DNA from: Phycisphaerae bacterium
GTDB lineage: Bacteria > Planctomycetota > Phycisphaerae > UBA1845
Direction: 5' to 3'
Assembly: GCA_029260135.1 (NCBI GenBank)
Contig: JAJDDV010000159.1
Span: forward strand, 31,815-95,814
DNA length: 64,000 nt
Each line of letters begins with the position of its first letter. Position 1 is the first letter of the stretch. Positions 25,090 through 34,063 of the stretch are shown one piece after another. The notes beneath the pieces were generated by a model, which saw only the letters and a list, made by a program, of their open reading frames with translations, made no database searches and was not told where the DNA came from. Made by a program: the position numbers and the translations under genes.

Positions 25090-28000
25090 ATGGAAAACGG
25101 TATGAAGCGGTCGAGAGTTCTTGTCGCATCGGGCATGGTTTTCGCACTTGGCATGGCCGTTTGGAGCAGCGCTCGAAGCCCTGCCCAGGTGGCCAGCACC
25201 CGTTCGCAAACACTGAATCGCGGAACCATCACGCTCTTACTCGATGAACATGCCGTTACCGCCATCGGACTATCGGTCGCCCCGCCTCGAGACAAGGCGA
25301 GGGGAACGACCCGATTCGAGGTCGACTTTGCGCTGGAGTCTGCGGCGCCGGAGTTGCGTCCAGCGGGGGTCGTGGGAGCTCTGGAAGTCTCCCCGGATTC
25401 CGTGTTGCGGACGCGCGGTGCCATCGTACTGGCACATGGCGGTCGCCCGTTTGCCATCGTGGATCCGACCCTTCGGCGCGACCCCGACGGCCGGTGGATC
25501 GTGACGACCGGTCGCGGTACGCCACCGGTTGACATGGCGGTCCTCGATCTTGGCGATGTGAGGGTCGAAACGCGCAAGGCGGCGGAGCGCGTCCGCGCGT
25601 TTGCGGATGTCATGGTGTCGGAGGGCCTTGCGGAATCACTCGGTGCCCCAGGCGTGGCAGGAGAATGGATCGGGCGAATTCAGCTGGACTGGGACGACGC
25701 GGAGAACACCGGGGTCGCGGATCTGACGCCGCTTCCGGACCAGAAACCGTCGGCGGTCGTCCTCGACGAAATGGCGGTAGCCCCGGGACCGGACGTTATC
25801 GTCGGCGAGATGCCCGACATCGACAACTACGGAACCGTCGGCGCTGTCGCCGCCTTCGCGGTCGGGACAATCTCCTGCAACGCGGGTACCCAGACCCTGA
25901 ACTGGGTGTCGAGCACGAACCAACACCCCGTGATCGGCCAGAACCTGTTCCGCCTGAAAGACGGCCGATTCGAGCAGATCGGACAAGCGTGGGTCAAACA
26001 CGGCTTTGCGACGATTAACGGTAACGTCTGCGGATTCGGATGTCAGGATCCCGGAAGCAGCAGCATTCTCGGCGTGGGCTGTTCCGACCCCTACAGCGCC
26101 GGTTTGAACGGAGCCCAGTACTTGCTTGGCCCCAAGTCCGAAATCAATCCGTTCACGGGCGAGTTTCCTTATCCGCCCATTCTGGATCCGGCGACGGCGG
26201 CGGTGACCGGCCGGCGACTGCAGGTCTTTGAAAGCGAACTCTCGCCCCAGCAGCAGGGCGGCGGAGAGTATTTCATCGAAGGGCATTACATCACGGCGGA
26301 CGATTCGACCGCCGGGAACCAAGCCAACAACGCGTCGTATCGACCCGTCGACGTGTCCTTCAATGCCGCCTTCAGCCAGTGGGAGTTGGCACCGACCGGA
26401 ATCACCCAACGAGAGAAGCCGGCGATTCGTGCCTGGCGAGACCAGGATCCGTCCGTCTTGCAGACTGACATCACACTCCCGCACGACGGCTTGATGATTC
26501 TGGGTGCGAAAGCGACAGACATCGGAGGGGGACTGTGGCAATACGAATACGCGCTGCAGAACCTGAACTCCGATCGATCCGCAGGTTCATTTCGCGTCCC
26601 CGTCGATGTGACGACAACGGTCTCGGCGGTCGGTTTCAAGGACGTCGAATACCACAGCGGAGAAGTGTACAACGAGACCGACTGGAATGTGCTGACGACC
26701 AGCGGAGCCGTGACATGGTCGACGGTAGACCACGCGGTCAATCCAAACGCCAATGCACTGCGATGGGGAACGCTCTACAATTACCGGTTCCAGGCCGACG
26801 CGCCACCGCAGACAACCTCGGTGACAATCGGTCTCTTCAAGCCCGGGACGCCGTCCACGGTCAACGTGACCACGACCGGTCCCACCATCGGTATGGCTGA
26901 CTGCAACACCAACGGCATCGAGGACAGCGTCGATATCGCAAACGGAACGAGTCGCGACTGCAACGGCAACGTCGTGCCCGATGAGTGCGAGATCTTCCCC
27001 ACGACGCCGATCACCGCCATCCCCGTCGTGACCGGTCTGTCGCAGCCGGTGTACTTGACCGCGATTCCGAGCGATCCGGACCGGTTGATCGTGGTCGAGC
27101 AGGCTGGTCGGCTCAGGCTCGTTCGAGGCTCTACGGTGTTTCCGACACCGTTCCTGGACATCAGTTCGATCGTACTGTCAGGAGGGGAACAGGGTCTTCT
27201 CAGCGTCGCGTTCCATCCCGACTACAACGTCAACGGGTTCTTCTATGTCAACTACACGAACACCTCGGGCAACACGGTCATCGCGCAATACAGCGTCTCC
27301 GCCGGGGATCCCGAGGTCGCCGATCCGGGCAGCGCCGTGATTCTGAAGACGATCGTTCAGCCCTTCGCCAATCACAACGGCGGACAGTTGCAGTTCGGTC
27401 CGGACGGCTTTCTCTACGTCGGAATGGGCGACGGTGGCGACGGCAACGATCCGTTGAACCATGGACAGAACACGAGTTCGCTCCTGGGCAAGATGCTGCG
27501 GCTCGATGTCGACAACCCGCCCACATACATCCCCGCAAGTAACCCGTTTGTCGGTCCCGGTGCGCCGCTCGACGAGATCTGGGCCACGGGCCTGCGCAAC
27601 CCCTGGCGGTTCAGCTTCGATTCGATGACCGGTGATCTCTTCATTGCCGATGTCGGGCAATCGGCGCAGGAGGAAATCGATTGGCAGCCGGCATCCAGCA
27701 CCGGCTCAGAGAATTACGGCTGGCGCTGTATGGAAGGAGATGCGTGTACCGGCCTGACCGGTTGCACGTGCAATGATCCCACTTTGACCCTGCCCATCTT
27801 GTCGTACGATCACTCGGCCGGCGACTGCTCCATTACCGGTGGGTATGTCTACCGCGGGTGTGCGATACCGGATCTCGCGGGAACCTACTTCTACGCCGAT
27901 TACTGCTCCGGATTCATCGGTTCGTTCCGTACCGTCAACGGCGTCGTCACAGACCCTCAGAATAGAACCGCCGAGCTCACGCCGGCGGGGGGCGCGATCG

Positions 28001-30213
28001 ACTTTATCACTTCGTTCGGCGAGGACAGCGCGGGTGAGCTATACATCATCAGTCACGGGGGAACGATCTACCGAATCGAACCAAACACCTCCCCGCCGCC
28101 GGTCTGCGGAAACAACGTCGTCGAGACGGGCGAAACATGCGACGACGGAAACACGACACCGGGCGACGGCTGTGACGCAAACTGTCAGACAGAGACCGGA
28201 GGCAACAACGACAACTGTGCAGACGCGACCAGTGTTTCCGAGGGGACCTTCCCGTTCGACAATTCCGGCGCCACGACCGACGGCCCGGACGAACCGACCG
28301 CGTGCAACTTCTTTGGATTCACCCAGGTTGCGTCGGACCTCTGGTATCGGTACACACCCACCTGCACCGGAACCGCAACCATCAGTCTCTGCGGTAGCGG
28401 TTTCGACACGAAACTGGCGGTCTACCCCGACGACGTCTGCCCAACCACGGCGGGGGCGATAGCGTGCAATGACGACGCGTGTGCCACGCAGTCGGAGCTT
28501 GCCGTGTCCGTCAACGCGTGCGGGTCGGTGTTGGTTCGCGTGGGCAGCTATCAATCGGCACAGGGTGCCGGCACGATGACCATCTCCTGTCAGCCCAGCG
28601 GTGCCATAACCGACTGCAATGGAAACGGCATTGACGATGCAGCCGACATCGCCTGTGGACCGAGCGCCGACGTCAACGGAAACGGTGTCCCCGACGAGTG
28701 CGAAAGCCCCGGCGACGCGATGCGCGGCGGACGACTCTACGATCGCTGGTGGACCGAGATCTTCGCTGCTGCGCCGACGACCGATCATCCACTGTGGGCG
28801 TATCGTCCCGATCCCGTCAGCAATACGCGAACCGGCTCTGCCACCTGGCGGTGCAAGGAATGTCACGCCTGGGATTACAGGGGAGTCGACGGCGCCTACG
28901 GAACCGGAACACATCGAACCGGATTCCCCGGTGTGCTGGGGACGACACTTGATGGCACCGCGATCTTCACGCTGCTCAAGGATCCTCCCAACAACGGCGG
29001 CGGTCCAGGCGTTCTGAACGGTCACGACTATGGTATGGTGCTCTTGGATACCGAGATCAATGACCTCGTGGCGTTCGTTCTCTCCGGTGTCATCGACCAA
29101 AGCCCCTACATCGATTCGGTCACCAAAGAATTCTTCGGTGATCCCCTGCAAGGAGAGACCCACTATACATCCAGCGGAAGCATCACCTGCATCACCTGCC
29201 ACGGTTCCGACGGTACTTCGATCAACTTCGGCACCATCGATGCGCCGGAATACGTCGGAACCGTCGCCGTCAACAACCCGTGGGAACTGATGCACAAGAT
29301 CCGCGTCGGACAACCCGGTACGTCGATGCCGAGCTGGACCGCCGAGGGTGGAGACGACCAGGGCGTGGCCGACATTGGTAGATACGCCCAGCTCAACTTC
29401 CCCGTGGAGTGTGTTCTTCATTCGCAGTGCGATGACGGCGTCCCCTGCACCGACGACGTCTGCTCGGCCGCAGGCCGCTGTGAGGCGTGGCCCAACGACT
29501 TCCTCTGCGCGGAGGACGGACTGTTCTGCAACGGTCCGGAGATCTGCGACGCCCTGCTCGGGTGCGCCAGCGCGGGGAATCCGTGCGCCGATCCCGCCGA
29601 GTGCGACGAAACCGGTGACCATTGCGGCTGCACGACCCCGGTAGTCTGGGCAGCCGGCTCGCGCTACGTCGCGGTGGAAACCGGATCGTTGGATCCCGCT
29701 ACGGCTTTCGCGCTGGTGGTCACGCCGGACTGCCTCGGCGCCCAGCAAAAATACGTCGGCGCTCCGACCGGTCCGGAAAACATCGCCATGTTGATCGACA
29801 ATGCTGCCGCCGCAGCCTACCTCACCCCGGCCCAGTGGGGCGCGGTGGTCTTCGTGTCCGGTTTGGATGTCGTTCCGAATCAGTCCTACCTGGTGCAGGC
29901 GGATTGCGGGGCACCTGGATCCGCCAGCCTGACCGTTGCGTCCTCCGCAGCTACGGCTGTGCTCGGTGATGTGGTCGGTGCGTTTGACGGAGCGTCGTGG
30001 GCGCTGCCGGACGGTGCCGTCACGGTGCTGGACCTCACCGCCGTGGTCGAGGCTTTCGGCCATCAGCCCACCGCGCCGGCCATCTACGCCGCCGACATTT
30101 TCTTGTGCGACGTGGATCGCACCGTCAGCACGTTGGACTTCGTGGCTGTCATCGACGGCTTCCAGGGATTGACGTATTCGCAGTCCTCACAGTGCCCGAC
30201 GCCGTGTCCGTGA
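25090..30213 (+). CDS. Large secreted multidomain protein: sorbosone-dehydrogenase-like propeller, Cys-rich motifs, di-heme domain, dockerin-like tail
   Basis: 1707 residues. Signal peptide near residues 5-30. An uncharacterised 600-residue region ends with 'DCNTNGIEDSVDIANGTS' spacers. Residues about 640-1000 form a glucose/sorbosone-dehydrogenase-type beta-propeller: 'SQPVYLTAIPSDPDRLIVVE', 'GLLSVAFHPDYNVNGFFYVN', 'DGFLYVGMGDGGDGNDP' and 'ATGLRNPWRFSFD'. That family uses PQQ to oxidise sugars. A DUF4215-type motif ('CDDGNTTPGDGCDANC') and a beta domain ('NDNCADATSVSEGTFPFD') follow. A domain starting 'RGGRLYDRWW' has two c-type heme sites, CKECH (1255) and CITCH (1367). Dockerin-like loops end the protein. 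ATG 25090 is preceded by GGGGTGG. Possibly an extracellular oxidase passing electrons to the hemes; inference. Confidence 0.85.
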   Translation: MENGMKRSRVLVASGMVFALGMAVWSSARSPAQVASTRSQTLNRGTITLLLDEHAVTAIGLSVAPPRDKARGTTRFEVDFALESAAPELRPAGVVGALEVSPDSVLRTRGAIVLAHGGRPFAIVDPTLRRDPDGRWIVTTGRGTPPVDMAVLDLGDVRVETRKAAERVRAFADVMVSEGLAESLGAPGVAGEWIGRIQLDWDDAENTGVADLTPLPDQKPSAVVLDEMAVAPGPDVIVGEMPDIDNYGTVGAVAAFAVGTISCNAGTQTLNWVSSTNQHPVIGQNLFRLKDGRFEQIGQAWVKHGFATINGNVCGFGCQDPGSSSILGVGCSDPYSAGLNGAQYLLGPKSEINPFTGEFPYPPILDPATAAVTGRRLQVFESELSPQQQGGGEYFIEGHYITADDSTAGNQANNASYRPVDVSFNAAFSQWELAPTGITQREKPAIRAWRDQDPSVLQTDITLPHDGLMILGAKATDIGGGLWQYEYALQNLNSDRSAGSFRVPVDVTTTVSAVGFKDVEYHSGEVYNETDWNVLTTSGAVTWSTVDHAVNPNANALRWGTLYNYRFQADAPPQTTSVTIGLFKPGTPSTVNVTTTGPTIGMADCNTNGIEDSVDIANGTSRDCNGNVVPDECEIFPTTPITAIPVVTGLSQPVYLTAIPSDPDRLIVVEQAGRLRLVRGSTVFPTPFLDISSIVLSGGEQGLLSVAFHPDYNVNGFFYVNYTNTSGNTVIAQYSVSAGDPEVADPGSAVILKTIVQPFANHNGGQLQFGPDGFLYVGMGDGGDGNDPLNHGQNTSSLLGKMLRLDVDNPPTYIPASNPFVGPGAPLDEIWATGLRNPWRFSFDSMTGDLFIADVGQSAQEEIDWQPASSTGSENYGWRCMEGDACTGLTGCTCNDPTLTLPILSYDHSAGDCSITGGYVYRGCAIPDLAGTYFYADYCSGFIGSFRTVNGVVTDPQNRTAELTPAGGAIDFITSFGEDSAGELYIISHGGTIYRIEPNTSPPPVCGNNVVETGETCDDGNTTPGDGCDANCQTETGGNNDNCADATSVSEGTFPFDNSGATTDGPDEPTACNFFGFTQVASDLWYRYTPTCTGTATISLCGSGFDTKLAVYPDDVCPTTAGAIACNDDACATQSELAVSVNACGSVLVRVGSYQSAQGAGTMTISCQPSGAITDCNGNGIDDAADIACGPSADVNGNGVPDECESPGDAMRGGRLYDRWWTEIFAAAPTTDHPLWAYRPDPVSNTRTGSATWRCKECHAWDYRGVDGAYGTGTHRTGFPGVLGTTLDGTAIFTLLKDPPNNGGGPGVLNGHDYGMVLLDTEINDLVAFVLSGVIDQSPYIDSVTKEFFGDPLQGETHYTSSGSITCITCHGSDGTSINFGTIDAPEYVGTVAVNNPWELMHKIRVGQPGTSMPSWTAEGGDDQGVADIGRYAQLNFPVECVLHSQCDDGVPCTDDVCSAAGRCEAWPNDFLCAEDGLFCNGPEICDALLGCASAGNPCADPAECDETGDHCGCTTPVVWAAGSRYVAVETGSLDPATAFALVVTPDCLGAQQKYVGAPTGPENIAMLIDNAAAAAYLTPAQWGAVVFVSGLDVVPNQSYLVQADCGAPGSASLTVASSAATAVLGDVVGAFDGASWALPDGAVTVLDLTAVVEAFGHQPTAPAIYAADIFLCDVDRTVSTLDFVAVIDGFQGLTYSQSSQCPTPCP

Positions 30214-30777
30214 TCAGGTGATGGCATAAACTGTTGCGTTCGTTCGGTCTGCTAATAGGTCTGCAACTATGCTTCGGTGGCAGTCTTCATGAGTCCGCTC
30301 ATAGCAGAGTAGAGCGATCGTCTTTGCTTTGGCAACGCTTGCCAGCCTGTCCAGCGCATCTGTCCGATTCCGACGCGCAAAGTCTCGGAAGCGGCGGCGA
30401 AACTCGGAAATGTCTCCCGTTCCGCGGAGCCGCGCACGCTGATGCTCGGTGGATCCCAGTCGAGTCCACGACTCGTATGATATCCCTACCGAGTTGCAGA
30501 GCTGTTCGAGCGAGGCCTTTCGGAAGTCTGCCTTTCGCGACATGGGTCGCTCGCGCACGTCCACGAGTAGCTCAACGCCAGCGTCACGAAGTCGATCAAT
30601 GAGTTCCTGGCCATCGCGGCGCTCGTAACCGATCGTATAGACTTTCGTGCCGTTGCCGTCTCGCACTGGGCGGTGCAGTGAATCGGCTTGGCTGCATGTG
30701 CCATCAATCCCGAACGCGCTCAGCGCTTGAGCGGCTTGGGCGCGTCTAGCCGCCAAACGGTCACCAGAGGTACTCAT
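30214..30777 (-). CDS. DUF488 family protein
   Basis: 187 residues. Typical DUF488 segments are visible: 'KVYTIGYERRDGQELIDRL', 'VELLVDVRERPMSRKADF' and near the C terminus 'IALLCYERTHEDCHRSIVAD' with the conserved Cys and C-H-R. The molecular function of DUF488 is not established; the family often sits beside nucleic-acid-related and defence-like genes. The start ATG 30777 lies inside the end of the upstream gene (17-base overlap), so the two are translationally coupled. An in-frame ATG at 30882 would overlap by over 100 bases and is less likely. Its stop abuts the stop of the preceding plus-strand gene. Confidence 0.8.
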   Translation of the reverse strand: MSTSGDRLAARRAQAAQALSAFGIDGTCSQADSLHRPVRDGNGTKVYTIGYERRDGQELIDRLRDAGVELLVDVRERPMSRKADFRKASLEQLCNSVGISYESWTRLGSTEHQRARLRGTGDISEFRRRFRDFARRNRTDALDRLASVAKAKTIALLCYERTHEDCHRSIVADLLADRTNATVYAIT

Positions 30778-31516
30778 TCTCCGCGACTCCTCTTGGAGGA
30801 ACAAACCAACCGCAGACCATGAAGATATGTCGGCGCTGCGAGTGGTTTCCCATGAAGAATTCCGGTTTCCGGCTAGTGCCAAAGTAGTCCCCGAGAAGCT
30901 TCGTCCTCATCTCGCCAACTGGGTCTGCGTAGGCCTTACGATACCTACGCCAGGTTTGTGCCATCTCCCAGGATATGACCAGTGAGTCATGCTGTACATC
31001 GTCGCCGTCGTGCCAGATCAAACGAAACTGCAGCGGAATCTTCTCAAGCGGAAGCGGCTGATCGTACAGCATCAGAGTGTCGAGCTTCGCCCTGCGGGTC
31101 GCGTCCCATTCACTCGTCTCCTTTCGTGCCAGAAGATCAATGACCTTCGTGATGGTCACAGGACCGAGCGATCTTCCCGCATCGATGAGCGCGCGGAGCG
31201 ACTGGAACGATGTACGCTTCACCCATTCACACCTCGCTTCCCAGTCGTGGAGGTGATCAACGAGCTTGAGTGTTGGCAAGTGGGGCCGGCGGCTTTCCGG
31301 TCGCCCATCGCGCGTCGAAGCGCGAACGTCGACCTCAATCACGTCCCAGGTTCGAAACTGCTGATTCTCCGGAAGATAGCGGAGTGGGATGGGATACAGG
31401 CGTCGCCATTCCCCGCCCGCCGTTATTCCGCCAATACAGACAGTTTCTCTGTTTGTAGTACTCGGCGTAGGATATGTGCGGACCGTGTTCAGAATGCGTT
31501 CGCGCGTGAGCATCAT
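30761..31516 (-). CDS. Hypothetical partner of DUF488 protein (possible OB-fold-type domain)
   Basis: 251 residues. The N terminus 'MMLTRERILNTVRTYPTPS' with 'ETVCIGGITAGGEWRRLYPI', then 'FRTWDVIEVDVRAS', resembles a family I associate with 'dual OB domain' proteins, but this recollection cannot be checked here. No membrane segment or signal peptide. ATG 31516 follows TTGGAG at good spacing; the ATG at 31591 does not. The gene overlaps the DUF488 gene start, forming a tight two-gene operon. Base composition is less GC-rich than the surrounding housekeeping genes, which fits an acquired module. No catalytic motif is evident, so a nucleic-acid or small-molecule binding role is only inferred. 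Confidence 0.6.
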   Translation of the reverse strand: MMLTRERILNTVRTYPTPSTTNRETVCIGGITAGGEWRRLYPIPLRYLPENQQFRTWDVIEVDVRASTRDGRPESRRPHLPTLKLVDHLHDWEARCEWVKRTSFQSLRALIDAGRSLGPVTITKVIDLLARKETSEWDATRRAKLDTLMLYDQPLPLEKIPLQFRLIWHDGDDVQHDSLVISWEMAQTWRRYRKAYADPVGEMRTKLLGDYFGTSRKPEFFMGNHSQRRHIFMVCGWFVPPRGVAENEYLW

Positions 31517-31727
31517 GCGTCTCCAAGATCCATATGTTACGTGAGTGTACGAACGATAGCGTTCTTGTGCAAGAAGGAGAATGTACGGCATCCCAAGCGA
31601 CTCAGCTGCTCGGACGTCCGGAGACTGTGCGCAGAAGGCAGTGGGGGTGTCTACTTGCGTTAGGATTCAGATTGCAGATGTGGTTGTGAGAGCGCCCTCA
31701 TGATTCGCCCGATTGGCCAACCAGACA

Positions 31728-33992
31728 TCATGGCGACTGTCGAGTAGGTTGGACCGCGTCCAAGCCACGGCCCCCCTTGGAATCAAACGCCAGCACGTCC
31801 ATCGGGCAGACCGTCACGCAAATGCCGCAATGAATGCAGCTCGAGTTCTTGTTCGAAAACGCCTGCTGGTTCTTGGCAAAGCCCATCACGTCAATCCCGA
31901 CTTGGCAATACCGGCTGCACTCGCCACACGTGATGCACTTGTCATTGCTGACGATCCGCAAGCGACCGAACCACTTGCTCCAAAGCTGCATCCACTTGGC
32001 CAGCGGGCACCAATACCTACACCAGATCTTGCCGCCCAGAATCGGATAGAGCGATACCGGAACGACAGCAGCAAGCCAGAAGTCACTCACCCAGCCGTAG
32101 CTGTTGATCATCCGCGCTGGCCATCCACTGGCGTGGAAACTCTCTCCGCCCGCATACACGCCCAGTCCGATTCGCGCAAGCACGAAGATCGCGGCACCGA
32201 ACGCCCAGATCATGATGGCTGTGTTCATCCACTCCCACCGGCGGCTTACCCGGCCCTTAGGGGATAGATGTCGCCAACGATCGCCAAGCGTCTCCGCCAG
32301 CCCGCCGCAGCCGCAAAACCACGTGCAATACCGCTTGCCGTGGAAGATGCTGAAGATCGGAATCACCAAGAACGTCGCCAGCAATCCCCAGACCAGATAG
32401 AACAACCCGACATCGTAGAAGAACATCGAAAAATACAGCGGGAACGCCAACTCGAAACCGAACGCATGCCAGTAGTTCCCCGCGCGCCCAAGCCACAGGT
32501 TGTCGCCGACCTTGTGATGAACCCAGTACATCACGACGGCCGGAATAATGAACCCCAGCGTCCACTGCGTGACAATGAGCGAGATGTAGCGCTTCTTCTG
32601 ATACGAATCGTTGAACGCGACGCCCCAGCGCCGATACGCTTTCATACCGAAGAACGTCATGACCAGTGAGTACAGGGCGGCGTACCAGAAGACCGGATCG
32701 ATCATCACCGCCTGCCCCAAGATCGACGGCGTATACGTTGAAATCGCCCCCGGCCAGGATTGCAGCCAGTCGCCGGGACCGAACGGCCAGGCAGGCTTCT
32801 TGACGCCGTAGATCGTGAAGCAGATCAGAAACGCCGCCGCCAGGCTCGCCCACCGCTTGAAATCCCACGTGCGCTCGAGCTTGATTCCGTTTCGATGGAG
32901 GAACCCCAGCGGAAGCTCGGCGCCGATACAACGGAAAACATGATCGTACCGTACCGTTGCTGTCTCGCCGGTCGTCGTATGCGCAATGTCCACCTCCGAC
33001 GCACGTATCGCCGAAGCCTTGTGAGAAAGGTGAAGCTGGATACTGCCGCTTTGCACGCGCTCCATCACCGCGTCGATGTTGCGCTTCTTGGGGAACGTGA
33101 ATTCAGCGTCCGGGGCAGCCATCGTGACGCGATTGCCCCGATCCGCCAGCACAACCGCGGCCTCACAGGCCACATCCCCAGCACCGAATACGAAGAGATC
33201 CGCGTCTTGCCACTCCTCAGGATCCGCCACGTTCTGGCTGATCTTCGCCGCCTGTTCAATCTCACCCGGCACGCGCAGCTTGCGAGGATTCCCAGCCAAC
33301 CCGATCGCCAACACCACGCGATGAGCACGGTACCGCCCCTTGTCCGTCGTCACCTCGAACCGGTCCCCGTCCGATCGGCGCTGAATCTCGGTGACCTGCT
33401 CGTGTTCCCGAATGTTGAGACCCAGCTCAGCGACCTGCTGCTCCCACCGCCCCAGAAGCTCTTCCTTCGTGCACTCCTCAAACCACATCCTCGATGTAAG
33501 CGGTGTGTCCGCGGGTTCGGCAAAGAGCGGCTTACCCTTGGTAAACGTGCGAATGAGCTGCGCCGTGCGCTGCTGCTCGATCACGACGTATCGAAGACCG
33601 AGCTGATCGCACCGATCCGCCGCGCCCAGACCGCTGCTCCCCGCCCCGACAATGAGCACATCGTACGCTTCCGTTTCGGTCACGGTGTCGGTGAGATCCT
33701 CGGGCGCCAATCCCCGAGCCGCAGGCTTCAGCCTGCGCGAGTCTTCGCGGTGCGGGTCTCGCATCGCAGTCGCCAACCCGCGCGAGAATCCCCCTTCGGC
33801 CACAATCCGGTCAACCACCTCCACCCCGGCGTTGAGCCCTAGCTTGACCAGCGGCGTGCCCGCAATCTCACCAACCAGATAAAGACCGCGAATGCTGCTC
33901 TGCCCGACGGCATCAAGCTGCGGCAATCGACGCGCCGTCTCCGGGTCAAAACCGCGATCGAACAAACCGGTGATCCAGGTTGCGATGCTCAT
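31728..33992 (-). CDS. Flavoprotein reductase fused to membrane polyferredoxin (NapH-like)
   Basis: 754 residues. Residues 20-65 contain 'LPQLDAVGQSSIRGLYLVGE', normally the C-terminal FAD-contact strand of flavoprotein reductases. The FAD-binding 'VLIVGAGSSGLGAAD' follows near residue 112 and an NAD(P)-binding 'LFVFGAGDVACEAAVVLADR' near 268. From about 385 on there are several membrane helices and NapH-like Cys motifs ('GKRYCTWFCGCGG', 'GGKIWCRYWCPLAK'). Two 4Fe-4S ferredoxin motifs end it: 'CITCGECSRYC' and 'CIHCGICVTVC'. It probably moves electrons from NAD(P)H through FAD to membrane iron-sulfur centres. The acceptor is unknown. The start has only a weak ribosome site. Confidence 0.85.
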   Translation of the reverse strand: MSIATWITGLFDRGFDPETARRLPQLDAVGQSSIRGLYLVGEIAGTPLVKLGLNAGVEVVDRIVAEGGFSRGLATAMRDPHREDSRRLKPAARGLAPEDLTDTVTETEAYDVLIVGAGSSGLGAADRCDQLGLRYVVIEQQRTAQLIRTFTKGKPLFAEPADTPLTSRMWFEECTKEELLGRWEQQVAELGLNIREHEQVTEIQRRSDGDRFEVTTDKGRYRAHRVVLAIGLAGNPRKLRVPGEIEQAAKISQNVADPEEWQDADLFVFGAGDVACEAAVVLADRGNRVTMAAPDAEFTFPKKRNIDAVMERVQSGSIQLHLSHKASAIRASEVDIAHTTTGETATVRYDHVFRCIGAELPLGFLHRNGIKLERTWDFKRWASLAAAFLICFTIYGVKKPAWPFGPGDWLQSWPGAISTYTPSILGQAVMIDPVFWYAALYSLVMTFFGMKAYRRWGVAFNDSYQKKRYISLIVTQWTLGFIIPAVVMYWVHHKVGDNLWLGRAGNYWHAFGFELAFPLYFSMFFYDVGLFYLVWGLLATFLVIPIFSIFHGKRYCTWFCGCGGLAETLGDRWRHLSPKGRVSRRWEWMNTAIMIWAFGAAIFVLARIGLGVYAGGESFHASGWPARMINSYGWVSDFWLAAVVPVSLYPILGGKIWCRYWCPLAKWMQLWSKWFGRLRIVSNDKCITCGECSRYCQVGIDVMGFAKNQQAFSNKNSSCIHCGICVTVCPMDVLAFDSKGGRGLDAVQPTRQSP

Positions 33993-34063
33993 GTCAGCCT
34001 AACTCGACACCGTGTGGCTAAATCCCTGTCGGTTCGGGTAGCGCAACCATAGATGCGCCCCGT

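Noticed and set aside
28039..30063. 674-codon minus-strand frame opposite the 1707-residue protein gene
   Set aside because: The plus frame carries the heme motifs and dockerin loops. The minus translation is Arg/Gly/Val-rich with no domain.
32760..33842. 360-codon plus-strand frame opposite the flavoprotein-polyferredoxin gene
   Set aside because: The minus frame has FAD, NAD and 4Fe-4S motifs; the plus frame has none.
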